In this document: in pieces, positions 1 to 5,031 of the stretch | How the letters are laid out: every line of letters starts with the position of its first letter | How positions within the stretch are numbered: position 1 is the first letter of the stretch | Assembly (NCBI GenBank): GCA_003476595.1 | Contig: DMTU01000104.1 | Location: 10,286-15,549 of the forward strand | Direction: 5' to 3' | DNA: 5,264 bases | DNA from: Acidimicrobiaceae bacterium | GTDB lineage: Bacteria > Actinomycetota > Acidimicrobiia > Acidimicrobiales > Salinilacustritrichaceae | Made by a program: the position numbers and the translations under genes | The notes under the pieces: model-generated | Seen by the model: the letters and a program-made list of their open reading frames with translations, nothing else | Databases searched by the model: none | What the model was told of the DNA's origin: nothing

Positions 1-1
1 C

Positions 2-61
2 GACGACGACGACGACGGCGACGGCGACGATGACCGGGACGACGACGGGGGTGACGACTGA
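2..61 (+). CDS. 3' end of an unidentified gene with Asp-rich C-terminal tail (5' end outside window)
   Basis: Frame 2 reads 19 codons and then TGA at 59-61. The peptide is almost all Asp with a few Gly and one Arg, and contains DDDRDDD. The preceding gene body is outside the window, so no function can be assigned. What makes it more than chance is that the lipoprotein encoded at 871-1299 on the other strand ends in a very similar tail sharing the same DDDRDDD core (14 identical bases, 32-45 here against 948-935 there). The stop lies 10 bases from the stop of the converging crotonase gene, a plausible convergent gene arrangement. GAC-rich DNA can give acidic open frames by chance, and the other frames here read poly-Arg and poly-Thr. 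The coding call therefore rests on the shared tail and the placement of the stop. Confidence 0.5.
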   Translation, partial: DDDDDGDGDDDRDDDGGDD

Positions 62-71
62 CCAGCGGAGG

Positions 72-884
72 TCAGGATTCGGCGGGACCCGTGAAGTCGG
101 GGTCCCGCTTCTCCGCGTGGGAGGCGAGGCCCTCGCGGGCGTCGGGACCGGCGAAGCCGAGGAACTCGTAGGCCAGCGACGCGTCGAAGGTGGCGGACTG
201 GGCCCGGAACCAGTGGTTGAGCGTGTGCTTGGTCCAGCGGATGGCGGACTGGGCGCCGTTGGCCAGCTTCACTGCCACCTCCATGGCCCGGTCCTGGACC
301 TCGTCGTCCTCGACGCAGAGCGAGACGAGGCCGATGCGCTCGGCCTCCTCGCCGGTGAGGGTGTCGCAGGTGAGCAGGTAGTACTTGGCCTTCGCCATCC
401 CGGCCATGAGCGGCCAGCAGATGGCGGCGTGGTCGCCGGCGGCGACGCCGAGGCGGGTGTGGCCGTCGATGATGCGAGCGGTGCGGCCGACGACCGAGAC
501 GTCGGCGAGGATCCCGGCGACGAGGCCGGCGCCGACGGCGGGGCCGTGCATGGCCGACACGATCGGCTTGCTGCACCCGATGACGTTGAAGACCAGGTCG
601 CGCGCCTCGCGCATCGCCCGCAGGCGGAACTCGGGATCGTCCATGATCGTCTCGATCATGTCGAAGCTGCCGCCGGAGCTGAACCCCTTGCCGGCGCCGC
701 GCAGCAGGGCGACGCGGGTCTCGGGGTCGCGGTCCACGGCCAGCCACACATCGGCGAGCTGGCGGTGCATGGCGGCGCTGACCGAGTTGAGACCGGGGGC
801 ATCCAGGGTGATGCGCAGCACCCCGTCGGCAGGTCGGTCGAAGGTCAGCTCGTCGAAGTCGGCATAGGGATCAGTCGTCGTCAT
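72..884 (-). CDS. Enoyl-CoA hydratase/isomerase (crotonase) family protein with both catalytic Glu replaced
   Basis: A 270-residue protein of normal crotonase length, expected to act on an acyl-CoA in the cytoplasm. Seen: the oxyanion-hole region around residues 65-75 (GKGFSSGG), the second loop at 112-127 (MHGPAVGAG...), a conserved stretch at 142-190 ([22 protein letters not shown], then [13 protein letters not shown]), and the usual helical C-terminal part. Against rat mitochondrial hydratase, the position of Glu144 is Val122 and that of Glu164 is His142. Both are 20 residues apart, so the alignment is consistent. This argues against simple hydratase chemistry. Family members with altered residues act as isomerases, hydrolases, dehalogenases or decarboxylases, and the substrate cannot be read from the sequence. 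I chose the ATG at 884, just after the lipoprotein reading frame. It overlaps that gene's stop by 14 bases and has only a GGGGA two bases upstream, so it is probably translated by coupling. ATGs at 893 and 896 are alternatives. Family certain, reaction unknown. Confidence 0.9.
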   Translation of the reverse strand: MTTTDPYADFDELTFDRPADGVLRITLDAPGLNSVSAAMHRQLADVWLAVDRDPETRVALLRGAGKGFSSGGSFDMIETIMDDPEFRLRAMREARDLVFNVIGCSKPIVSAMHGPAVGAGLVAGILADVSVVGRTARIIDGHTRLGVAAGDHAAICWPLMAGMAKAKYYLLTCDTLTGEEAERIGLVSLCVEDDEVQDRAMEVAVKLANGAQSAIRWTKHTLNHWFRAQSATFDASLAYEFLGFAGPDAREGLASHAEKRDPDFTGPAES

Positions 885-1299
885 CGTCCCCATCATCGCC
901 GCGACCGTTGCCCCGGCCCTTGTTCTTCTTGTCATCGTCGTCCCGGTCGTCGTCATCGTCGAAGACGGGGGCGGGCGGGGTGGTCGGTGGGGCGGTGGTG
1001 GTGGTCGTCGCCTCGGTGGTCGTCGTGGACGGCGGGAGCTCCTGGTCGACCTGGGCGCGGGCGCGCTCGATCAGGCCGGCGAGCTCGGCGATCTCGTCGT
1101 CGGTGATCTCGCCCTCGGCGTGGGCGTAGAACCCCTCGGTGCCGAGCTGCTCCAGTGCGGCCAGCGCGCCCTCGCGGTCGCCGGCCTCGACCGCACCGCG
1201 GACGTCGTCGACCCGCGCGTCGTATCGTCCGTCGGCGTCGTCCCCGCACGCGACCAGGAGGAGGGCGGCGGCCGCAGCGGCCGCCAGACGGGCGATCAC
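871..1299 (-). CDS. Small secreted lipoprotein with Thr/Pro linker and acidic tail
   Basis: A 142-residue protein that I do not recognise as a named family. Residues 1-18 form a short lipoprotein signal: MIAR, an Ala/Leu-rich core, and the lipobox LVAC with lipidated Cys18. The mature 125-residue chain has three parts. Residues about 25-87 are predominantly helical by composition (repeated Glu/Ala/Leu, [22 protein letters not shown], then [15 protein letters not shown]). Residues 89-111 are a Thr/Pro linker. Residues 114-142 are a low-complexity tail of Asp runs interrupted by a basic [11 protein letters not shown] patch. The start is GTG at 1299, overlapping the kinase stop as GTGA, with a good GAGGAG eight bases upstream. 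Being co-translated with a membrane kinase, it is likely to sit on the outer face of the same membrane. A role as the kinase's sensory or structural partner is inference. The tail could bind divalent cations or be a disordered spacer. Confidence 0.85.
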   Translation of the reverse strand: MIARLAAAAAAALLLVACGDDADGRYDARVDDVRGAVEAGDREGALAALEQLGTEGFYAHAEGEITDDEIAELAGLIERARAQVDQELPPSTTTTEATTTTTAPPTTPPAPVFDDDDDRDDDDKKNKGRGNGRGDDGDDDDD

Positions 1300-2567
1300 C
1301 GGCCGAGCTCCTCGATGCGGTCGAGCGTGTCATCGAGCGAGGCTGGTGCAACGGAGCCGGCATCGACGGCGGGGTCGGGGTCGTCGCCGCCGTCGAGGGA
1401 GACGGTGAGCAGCAGGAGCAGGAGGAGGATGGCGGCGACGAGGCCGATGATGACCTCGGGGCGCCGGCCGTGCCGGTCGAGGAACCTCCGGACGCCCTCC
1501 AGGGGCCCGGGGCCCGGGTCGGCAGGAGCATCGGCCACGGGGACGGCGGCGGCGGGGACGGCCACGGTGCGCTCGGCGAGGTCGGGCTGGGCGGTGTCGT
1601 GCTGGGCGGTGTCGGCCCGGGCGGCGTCGGGCGGGGTGACGTCGGGCGGGGTGACGTCGGGCCGGACCGGCGCCACCCCCGGCAGCACGGAGGTGGCGTC
1701 CAGGCGCACGGTGGGGTCGGCGGCGAGGGGGGCACCGGAGCGGATGGCGGCGAGCACGGCGTTGGCGTCCTCGGGCCGTGCGGCCGGATCGGGCGACAAG
1801 GCCTGCTCCAGCACCGCTCGCAGTCGCTCGGGGACGGAGTCCGGGAGCGGCGGGGCGTCGGCGGTGCGGAGCGCGGCGATGGACTCCACCGGCTGGCCGC
1901 GGCGGAAGGGCTGGACCCCGGTGGCGGCCTCGTGGATCACGACGGCGGCGGAGAACACGTCGGAGCAGGTGGAGCCCCGGGCCCCGTCCAGCCGCTCGGG
2001 GGCCACGTAGACGAGCGTGCCCATGATGTCGGTCTCGGTGGACTGGTCGTCGTCGAGGCTGGCCAGGCCGAAGTCGGTGACCCGGAAGCCGTCGTGGCCC
2101 GAGAGCACGTTGGCCGGCTTCACGTCCCGGTGCAGCACGCCGCAGCGGTGGGCGGCGGCGAGGGCGCCGAGGAGGTCGTCGACGAGGCGCTCGAGGCGGT
2201 CGGGCGGGAGGGGCCCCTCCCGCAGCTCGTCGGCCAGGGTGCGGCCCTCGTGGTACTCGAGCACGAGGTAGGGGTTGCCGTCGGCCGTGCGGGCGAGGTC
2301 GAGGACGGTGACGACCCGTGGATCGGTGATCCGGGCGGCCGCTCGGGCTTCGCGCTCGAGCTGCATGGTCGCCGACGGGGGCAGGTCGTCGCGCAGGACC
2401 TTGAGCGCGACCGTGCGACCCAGCCGGATGTCGTAGGCCTCCCACACGGTGCCCATGCCCCCGGAGCCGAGGACGGAGCGCAGCTCGTAGCGGTCGGCGA
2501 CGGTCGGCTCGGCCAGGTCCGTGCGCACGAGGGGCACGGCAGGGAAGTCGGCTCCGCCGCGGTTCAC
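1296..2567 (-). CDS. Membrane-anchored Hanks-type Ser/Thr protein kinase, no PASTA domains
   Basis: A 423-residue protein from the chosen GTG. The kinase domain spans roughly residues 27-280. Visible motifs are the Gly-rich loop LGSGGMGTV (33-41), ATP-anchoring Lys56, helix-C Glu73, the catalytic loop HRDVKPAN (146-153; base Asp148), DFG (165-167), APE (189-191), and the distal Asp and Arg. All catalytic residues are present, so it should be active. Activation-loop Ser176, Thr177 and Thr179 are candidate autophosphorylation sites. A Pro/Asp-rich juxtamembrane stretch (about 285-355) with five-residue periodicity precedes an Arg-rich segment and one transmembrane helix (372-391). Only 32 residues lie outside. 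PknB-like kinases usually have long PASTA ectodomains, and this one has none. Starts at GTG 2537 or 2528 are possible. The frame stays open upstream to 2735 but would then overlap the phosphatase gene and encode unrelated sequence. It is the first gene of a coupled unit with the lipoprotein and crotonase genes. Confidence 0.93.
   Translation of the reverse strand: MNRGGADFPAVPLVRTDLAEPTVADRYELRSVLGSGGMGTVWEAYDIRLGRTVALKVLRDDLPPSATMQLEREARAAARITDPRVVTVLDLARTADGNPYLVLEYHEGRTLADELREGPLPPDRLERLVDDLLGALAAAHRCGVLHRDVKPANVLSGHDGFRVTDFGLASLDDDQSTETDIMGTLVYVAPERLDGARGSTCSDVFSAAVVIHEAATGVQPFRRGQPVESIAALRTADAPPLPDSVPERLRAVLEQALSPDPAARPEDANAVLAAIRSGAPLAADPTVRLDATSVLPGVAPVRPDVTPPDVTPPDAARADTAQHDTAQPDLAERTVAVPAAAVPVADAPADPGPGPLEGVRRFLDRHGRRPEVIIGLVAAILLLLLLLTVSLDGGDDPDPAVDAGSVAPASLDDTLDRIEELGR
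1308..1313 (-). promoter_or_regulatory. Shine-Dalgarno site for the lipoprotein gene
   Basis: On the minus strand this reads GAGGAG, eight bases before the GTG at 1299, and lies within the last codons of the kinase gene (Glu-Glu). It is the strongest ribosome-binding site in the left half of the window and is what decides the GTG start of the lipoprotein gene. Confidence 0.7.
1581..1658 (-). repeat. 15-bp period repeat encoding an Asp-every-fifth-residue juxtamembrane segment
   Basis: Within the kinase gene, a 15-base unit is duplicated exactly at 1626-1640 and 1641-1655 (each encoding VTPPD). A second 14-base unit recurs at 1586-1599 and 1601-1614 (DTAQH/DTAQP). Together they put Asp at kinase residues 304, 309, 314, 319, 324 and 329, all exactly five apart. 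The segment is Pro/Ala/Thr-rich, probably disordered, and links the kinase domain to the membrane. It looks like slippage-driven expansion of a coding repeat rather than a mobile element. Confidence 0.75.
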
Positions 2568-2607
2568 GTGCGAGCGATACCCCGGGAGCGGGCCGACCAG
2601 ACCACCG
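2568..2607. promoter_or_regulatory. Compact divergent start region between the kinase and thrH genes
   Basis: Forty bases separate the chosen GTG of the kinase (2567) from the ATG of the phosphatase (2608), so both promoters must lie here or inside the neighbouring gene. On the minus strand TATCGC (2579-2574) stands six bases before the kinase GTG. That is the right distance for a -10 hexamer of a leaderless transcript starting at the GTG, although its last base departs from TANNNT. Neither gene has a convincing Shine-Dalgarno sequence; the nearest purine run on the plus strand, GGGAG at 2584-2588, is too far from 2608. Position is well supported, promoter elements only weakly. Confidence 0.35.
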
Positions 2608-3234
2608 ATGGCAGACTCGGCGGCCGTGGCAGACCGGCAGACCCTCGTCACCCTCGACCTCGAGGGCGTGCTCGTACCCGAGATCTGGGTCGCCGTCGCC
2701 GATCGCACGGGCATCGACGCGCTGCGCCGCACCACCCGGGACGAGCCCGACTACGACGTGCTGATGCGGTACCGCCTCGACGTCCTCGACGAGCACGGCC
2801 TGACGATGTCGCTGGTGCAGGACGTGATCGCCGGCCTCGAGCCGCTGCCCGTGGCGAAGGCATTCCTGGACGAGCTGCGGGCGCGGACCCAGGTGATCAT
2901 CCTCTCCGACACCTTCGAGCAGTTCGCCGCCCCGCTCATGCGCCAGCTCGGCATGCCCACCGTGTTCTGCCACCGGCTCGTGGTGGAGGACGACCGCATC
3001 GTCGACTACCGGCTGCGCCAGCCCGACCAGAAGCAGTGCTCGGTGAAGGCGTTCCAGTCGCTCGAGTACAAGGTGATCGCGGCCGGCGACTCCTACAACG
3101 ACACCACCATGCTGGGCGCCGCCGACGTCGGCTTCCTGTTCCGGGCCCCGGAGAACGTGATCGCCGAGTTCCCGCAGTTCCGGGCGATGACCGGCTACGA
3201 CGAGCTGTTCGACGCGCTCACGGCCGAGCTGTAG
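2608..3234 (+). CDS. thrH: ThrH-type HAD phosphatase (phosphoserine phosphatase / homoserine phosphotransferase)
   Basis: A 208-residue cytoplasmic enzyme resembling Pseudomonas aeruginosa ThrH along its whole length. Known members hydrolyse phosphoserine (last step of serine synthesis) and can transfer the phosphate to homoserine, feeding threonine synthesis. HAD motif I is LDLEGVLVPEIW with nucleophile Asp17. Glu19 stands where classical SerB has the second Asp, which is the ThrH signature. Motif II is ILSDT (Ser100 to Thr102), Lys142 or Lys147 is the likely motif-III lysine, and GDSYNDTTML (160-169) supplies the Mg-binding acidic residues. PDYDVLMRYRL, LRQ, and APENVIAEFPQF are further ThrH-like stretches. 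I chose ATG 2608, which adds about ten residues before the first strand; GTG 2626 would be nearer the family length. The frame upstream to 2521 would run into the kinase coding region. Its end overlaps the ferrochelatase end by 17 bases. Which of the two activities matters here cannot be told. Confidence 0.93.
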   Translation: MADSAAVADRQTLVTLDLEGVLVPEIWVAVADRTGIDALRRTTRDEPDYDVLMRYRLDVLDEHGLTMSLVQDVIAGLEPLPVAKAFLDELRARTQVIILSDTFEQFAAPLMRQLGMPTVFCHRLVVEDDRIVDYRLRQPDQKQCSVKAFQSLEYKVIAAGDSYNDTTMLGAADVGFLFRAPENVIAEFPQFRAMTGYDELFDALTAEL

Positions 3235-4306
3235 CGGGCCGACCGGACGGCCGGGCCGGGGCCGGGCAGCAGCCCGGGCGGCACGGGTTCACGCGGGGCC
3301 CGAGCGCGCCGAGTGCGGCGGGCAACCGCCCGACCAGGTGCTCCTCGAGCACGTCGACCAGGCCGCGCACGAACAGCGGGTGGGTGCCCACCGTGCCGGC
3401 GCGCACCATGGTCATCCCGAGCGCCTCGGCTGCCTCCGCGGCCTGGGTGTCGAGGTCGTACACGACCTCCATGTGGTCGGAGGTGAACCCGATCGGCACC
3501 ACGATCACGACGTCCTCGCCCCGCTCGTGCAGGGCGGCGAGGTGGTCGACGATGTCTGGCTCGAGCCACGGCACCTGGGGAGGGCCGGAGCGGGACTGGT
3601 ACACGAGGTCCCAGCCGCGGTCGTCGTCGGCGGCCCCGGCCTGGGCGGCGCCGGTGCGCGGCACCGCCACGCGCTCGACGATCATCGTGGCCTCGTCGAG
3701 CAGCTGGGCCTGGTAGTCGGAGGTCTCCGCCATCGACAGCGGCACCGAGTGGGCGGTGAACACGAGCCGGGCCCGGTTGCGGTCGCTCGCGGGCAGTGCC
3801 TCGAGGGCGGCGTGGACCCGCTCCACCATCGCCAGCACGAAGCCGGGGTGGTTCCAGTACGGGCGCACCTTCTCCACCGACGGGGGATCCCCGCCGCCGT
3901 CGCGCACCGCAGCGACCGCCCGGTCGATGTCGTCGTGGTACTGCCGGCAGGCGGAGTAGGAGGAGTAGGCGGAGGTGCTCACGGCCAGCACCCGCCGATG
4001 GCCGGCCTCGGTGATCTCGCCCAGCACGTCCTCGACGAAGGGGGCCCAGTTGCGGTTGCCCCAGTGCAGCGGCAGGTCGTGGCCACGCCGGTCGAGCTCG
4101 GCCCGCAGCGCCTCGAGCAAGGCCTTGTTCTGGTCGTTGATCGGGCTGCGGCCACCGAAGCGCAGGTACTGCTCGGCCACCTCCTCCAACCGCTCGCGAG
4201 GGACGCCGCGGCCGCGGGTGACGTTCTCGAGGAACGGGACCACGTCGTCGGGGCCCTCGGGCCCGCCGAAGCTGAGCAGCAGGATCGCATCGAAGGCCGG
4301 CGTCAT
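3218..4306 (-). CDS. hemH: Ferrochelatase (actinobacterial coproporphyrin ferrochelatase, Fe-S type)
   Basis: A 362-residue protein that inserts ferrous iron into a porphyrin in heme synthesis. In actinobacteria the substrate is normally coproporphyrin III (CpfC, coproporphyrin-dependent route). Seen: N-terminal AILLLSFGGPEGPDDV, FGGRSPIN (50-57), WGNRNWAPF (82-90), the STSAYSSYSACRQY block (110-123), the TAHSVP motif with active-site His186, YQSRSGPPQVPWLEPD (236-251), and the GFTSDHMEVVYDLD motif with Glu280. Cys120 together with Cys342, Cys346 and Cys347 (PCRPGCCP) fits one internal and three C-terminal ligands for a [2Fe-2S] cluster, as described for mycobacterial enzymes. After the cluster motif comes a Pro/Arg/Ala-rich tail whose codons overlap the end of thrH. 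Start at ATG 4306 matches the family N-terminus; the frame is open to 4426 but encodes low-complexity sequence. No other heme gene is in the window. Confidence 0.97.
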   Translation of the reverse strand: MTPAFDAILLLSFGGPEGPDDVVPFLENVTRGRGVPRERLEEVAEQYLRFGGRSPINDQNKALLEALRAELDRRGHDLPLHWGNRNWAPFVEDVLGEITEAGHRRVLAVSTSAYSSYSACRQYHDDIDRAVAAVRDGGGDPPSVEKVRPYWNHPGFVLAMVERVHAALEALPASDRNRARLVFTAHSVPLSMAETSDYQAQLLDEATMIVERVAVPRTGAAQAGAADDDRGWDLVYQSRSGPPQVPWLEPDIVDHLAALHERGEDVVIVVPIGFTSDHMEVVYDLDTQAAEAAEALGMTMVRAGTVGTHPLFVRGLVDVLEEHLVGRLPAALGALGPRVNPCRPGCCPAPARPSGRPATARP

Positions 4307-4374
4307 CGCACGCGTGTCTACCCGGTCCGGATGGCGGTTGGGCCCGCGACCACGGGCCCGGTCAGGCTGACCCG
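4307..4374. promoter_or_regulatory. Divergent promoter region with inverted repeat, hemH / histidine phosphatase
   Basis: This 68-base gap separates two divergent starts. It contains perfect 7-bp arms GGGCCCG (4340-4346) and CGGGCCC (4353-4359) around a 6-base spacer. That could be an operator or a hairpin in the leader of the minus-strand or plus-strand transcript. On the minus strand TAGACA (4320-4315) lies eight bases before the hemH ATG and is a weak -10 candidate for a leaderless or near-leaderless transcript. No Shine-Dalgarno sequence precedes either ATG. In such GC-rich DNA a 7-bp inverted repeat may be incidental. Confidence 0.4.
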
Positions 4375-4968
4375 ATGGAGCTGCTCCTGATCCGCCACGC
4401 GCTGCCCATCCGGGTGGAGGGCGCAACCGGCCCGGCCGACCCGCCGCTGTCCGACGTCGGCCACCGCCAGTCCGAGTCGTTGGTGCGCTGGCTCGAGCCC
4501 GAACCCCTCGATGCGCTGGTCGTCAGCCCGATGGCTCGGGCCCGGGAGACGGCGGCGCCGCTGTCCGCCCACCGCGGGCTCGACCCGGTCGTGCACGAGG
4601 GCGTCGCCGAGTTCGACAAGGACGCCGACTCGTACGTACCGATGGAGGAGCTGAAGGCGGCCGGCGACCCGCGGTGGCAGGAGATCGTCGACGGCGGCTA
4701 CTTCGGCGACGGTGACCTCACGCCCGCGCAGTTCCAGGCGACCGTCGTGGCCGCGGTCGAGGAGGTCATCGCCGCCAACGCCGGCGGCACGGCCGCCATC
4801 GTGTGCCACGGCGGGGTCATCAACGCCTACGTCGCCCACGTGCTCGGCATCGACGACCTGCTGTTCTTCGAACCCGGCTACACCAGCATCAACCGGATCC
4901 GCGCCTCCCGGCGGGGCCACCGCATGGTCGTGAGCCTGAACGAGACCGCCCACCTCCGCGACGTGTAG
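4375..4968 (+). CDS. Histidine phosphatase superfamily (phosphoglycerate-mutase-like) protein
   Basis: A 197-residue cytoplasmic protein with no signal peptide. The catalytic signature is LLIRHALP, with Arg7 and the phospho-accepting His8; Ala replaces the Gly of the usual RHG triad, a common variant. Further conserved positions are PLSDVGHRQ (24-32), SPMARARETA (51-60) with Arg55, Glu79 as likely proton donor, and CHGGVINAY (144-152) with the second His145. These make an active phosphatase likely. The substrate is not evident: the superfamily covers sugar phosphates, nucleotides, cobalamin intermediates and phosphoproteins, and no cobalamin genes are present nearby. ATG 4375 lies at the expected N-terminus, immediately before the beta-strand leading to RHA. 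No Shine-Dalgarno sequence precedes it, so leaderless translation is plausible. It is divergent from hemH and 63 bases ahead of the beta-lactamase-like gene. Confidence 0.9.
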   Translation: MELLLIRHALPIRVEGATGPADPPLSDVGHRQSESLVRWLEPEPLDALVVSPMARARETAAPLSAHRGLDPVVHEGVAEFDKDADSYVPMEELKAAGDPRWQEIVDGGYFGDGDLTPAQFQATVVAAVEEVIAANAGGTAAIVCHGGVINAYVAHVLGIDDLLFFEPGYTSINRIRASRRGHRMVVSLNETAHLRDV

Positions 4969-4972
4969 ATCC

Positions 4973-4986
4973 TGACCCGCGGGTCA
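4973..4986. promoter_or_regulatory. Perfect 14-bp palindrome, candidate operator
   Basis: TGACCCGCGGGTCA reads identically on both strands, with no spacer. It begins four bases after the stop of the histidine phosphatase gene and overlaps the candidate -35 element of the next gene. Size and symmetry suit a dimeric repressor such as a TetR- or GntR-type regulator. There is no regulator gene in the window. With no loop and no T-run it is a poor intrinsic terminator. Confidence 0.5.
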
Positions 4987-5019
4987 AGTCCGCGCCTACG
5001 GTGTGGCGACCGCACGATC

Positions 5020-5025
5020 AGGGGG
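5020..5025 (+). promoter_or_regulatory. Shine-Dalgarno site for the beta-lactamase-like gene
   Basis: AGGGGG lies six bases before the ATG at 5032 and directly abuts an in-frame ATG at 5026. The spacing favours 5032 as the true start. Confidence 0.6.
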
Positions 5026-5031
5026 ATGCAC

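Larger units (their letters stand above)
4969..5031 (+). promoter_or_regulatory. Promoter region of the beta-lactamase-like gene
   Basis: A candidate sigma-70-type promoter is CTGACC (4972-4977), a 19-base spacer and TACGGT (4997-5002), which would start transcription near 5009 and leave a leader of about 20 bases. The 14-bp palindrome at 4973-4986 covers the -35 element. The long spacer and imperfect -35 make the exact assignment tentative, but this is the best promoter-like stretch in the window. Confidence 0.45.

Noticed and set aside
1..58. GAC-rich microsatellite considered as non-coding repeat only
   Set aside because: It is an open frame ending in a stop 10 bases from the converging gene's stop, and matches the lipoprotein tail, so a coding end is the better reading, though not certain.
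885..956. N-terminal extension of the crotonase to ATG 956
   Set aside because: These codons are the out-of-frame reading of the lipoprotein acidic tail and give Thr/Arg/Met-rich sequence unlike any crotonase N-terminus.
30..1106. Plus-strand open frame of 358 codons opposite the crotonase and lipoprotein genes
   Set aside because: It is the antisense of two real genes, with no recognisable motif and composition typical of shadow frames.
1586..1655. Short direct repeats considered as a CRISPR-like or mobile-element array
   Set aside because: Units are 14-15 bases with no unique spacers, keep the kinase reading frame, and encode a periodic peptide.
2521..2607. N-terminal extension of thrH to GTG 2521
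   Set aside because: It overlaps the kinase N-terminus, adds 29 residues not found in the ThrH family, and has no ribosome-binding site.
2568..2735. N-terminal extension of the kinase to ATG 2735
   Set aside because: It would lie antisense within the thrH coding region, including motif I, and encodes Ser/Arg-rich sequence without kinase features.
3262..3277. Hairpin CCGGGC-AGCA-GCCCGG near the thrH/hemH ends, considered as a terminator
   Set aside because: It lies within the cysteine-motif codons of hemH, has no T-run on either side, and short G/C stems are common here.
1155..3716. Very long plus-strand open frame (853 codons) spanning the kinase antisense and running through thrH and the hemH antisense
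   Set aside because: It crosses three well-supported genes in other frames, its product is Gly/Arg/Val-rich low complexity with no domain, and long stop-free shadows are expected in DNA this GC-rich.
4307..4426. N-terminal extension of the ferrochelatase to 4426
   Set aside because: Adds 40 Gly/Arg/Pro-rich residues antisense to the start of the histidine phosphatase; the family N-terminus begins at the ATG at 4306.
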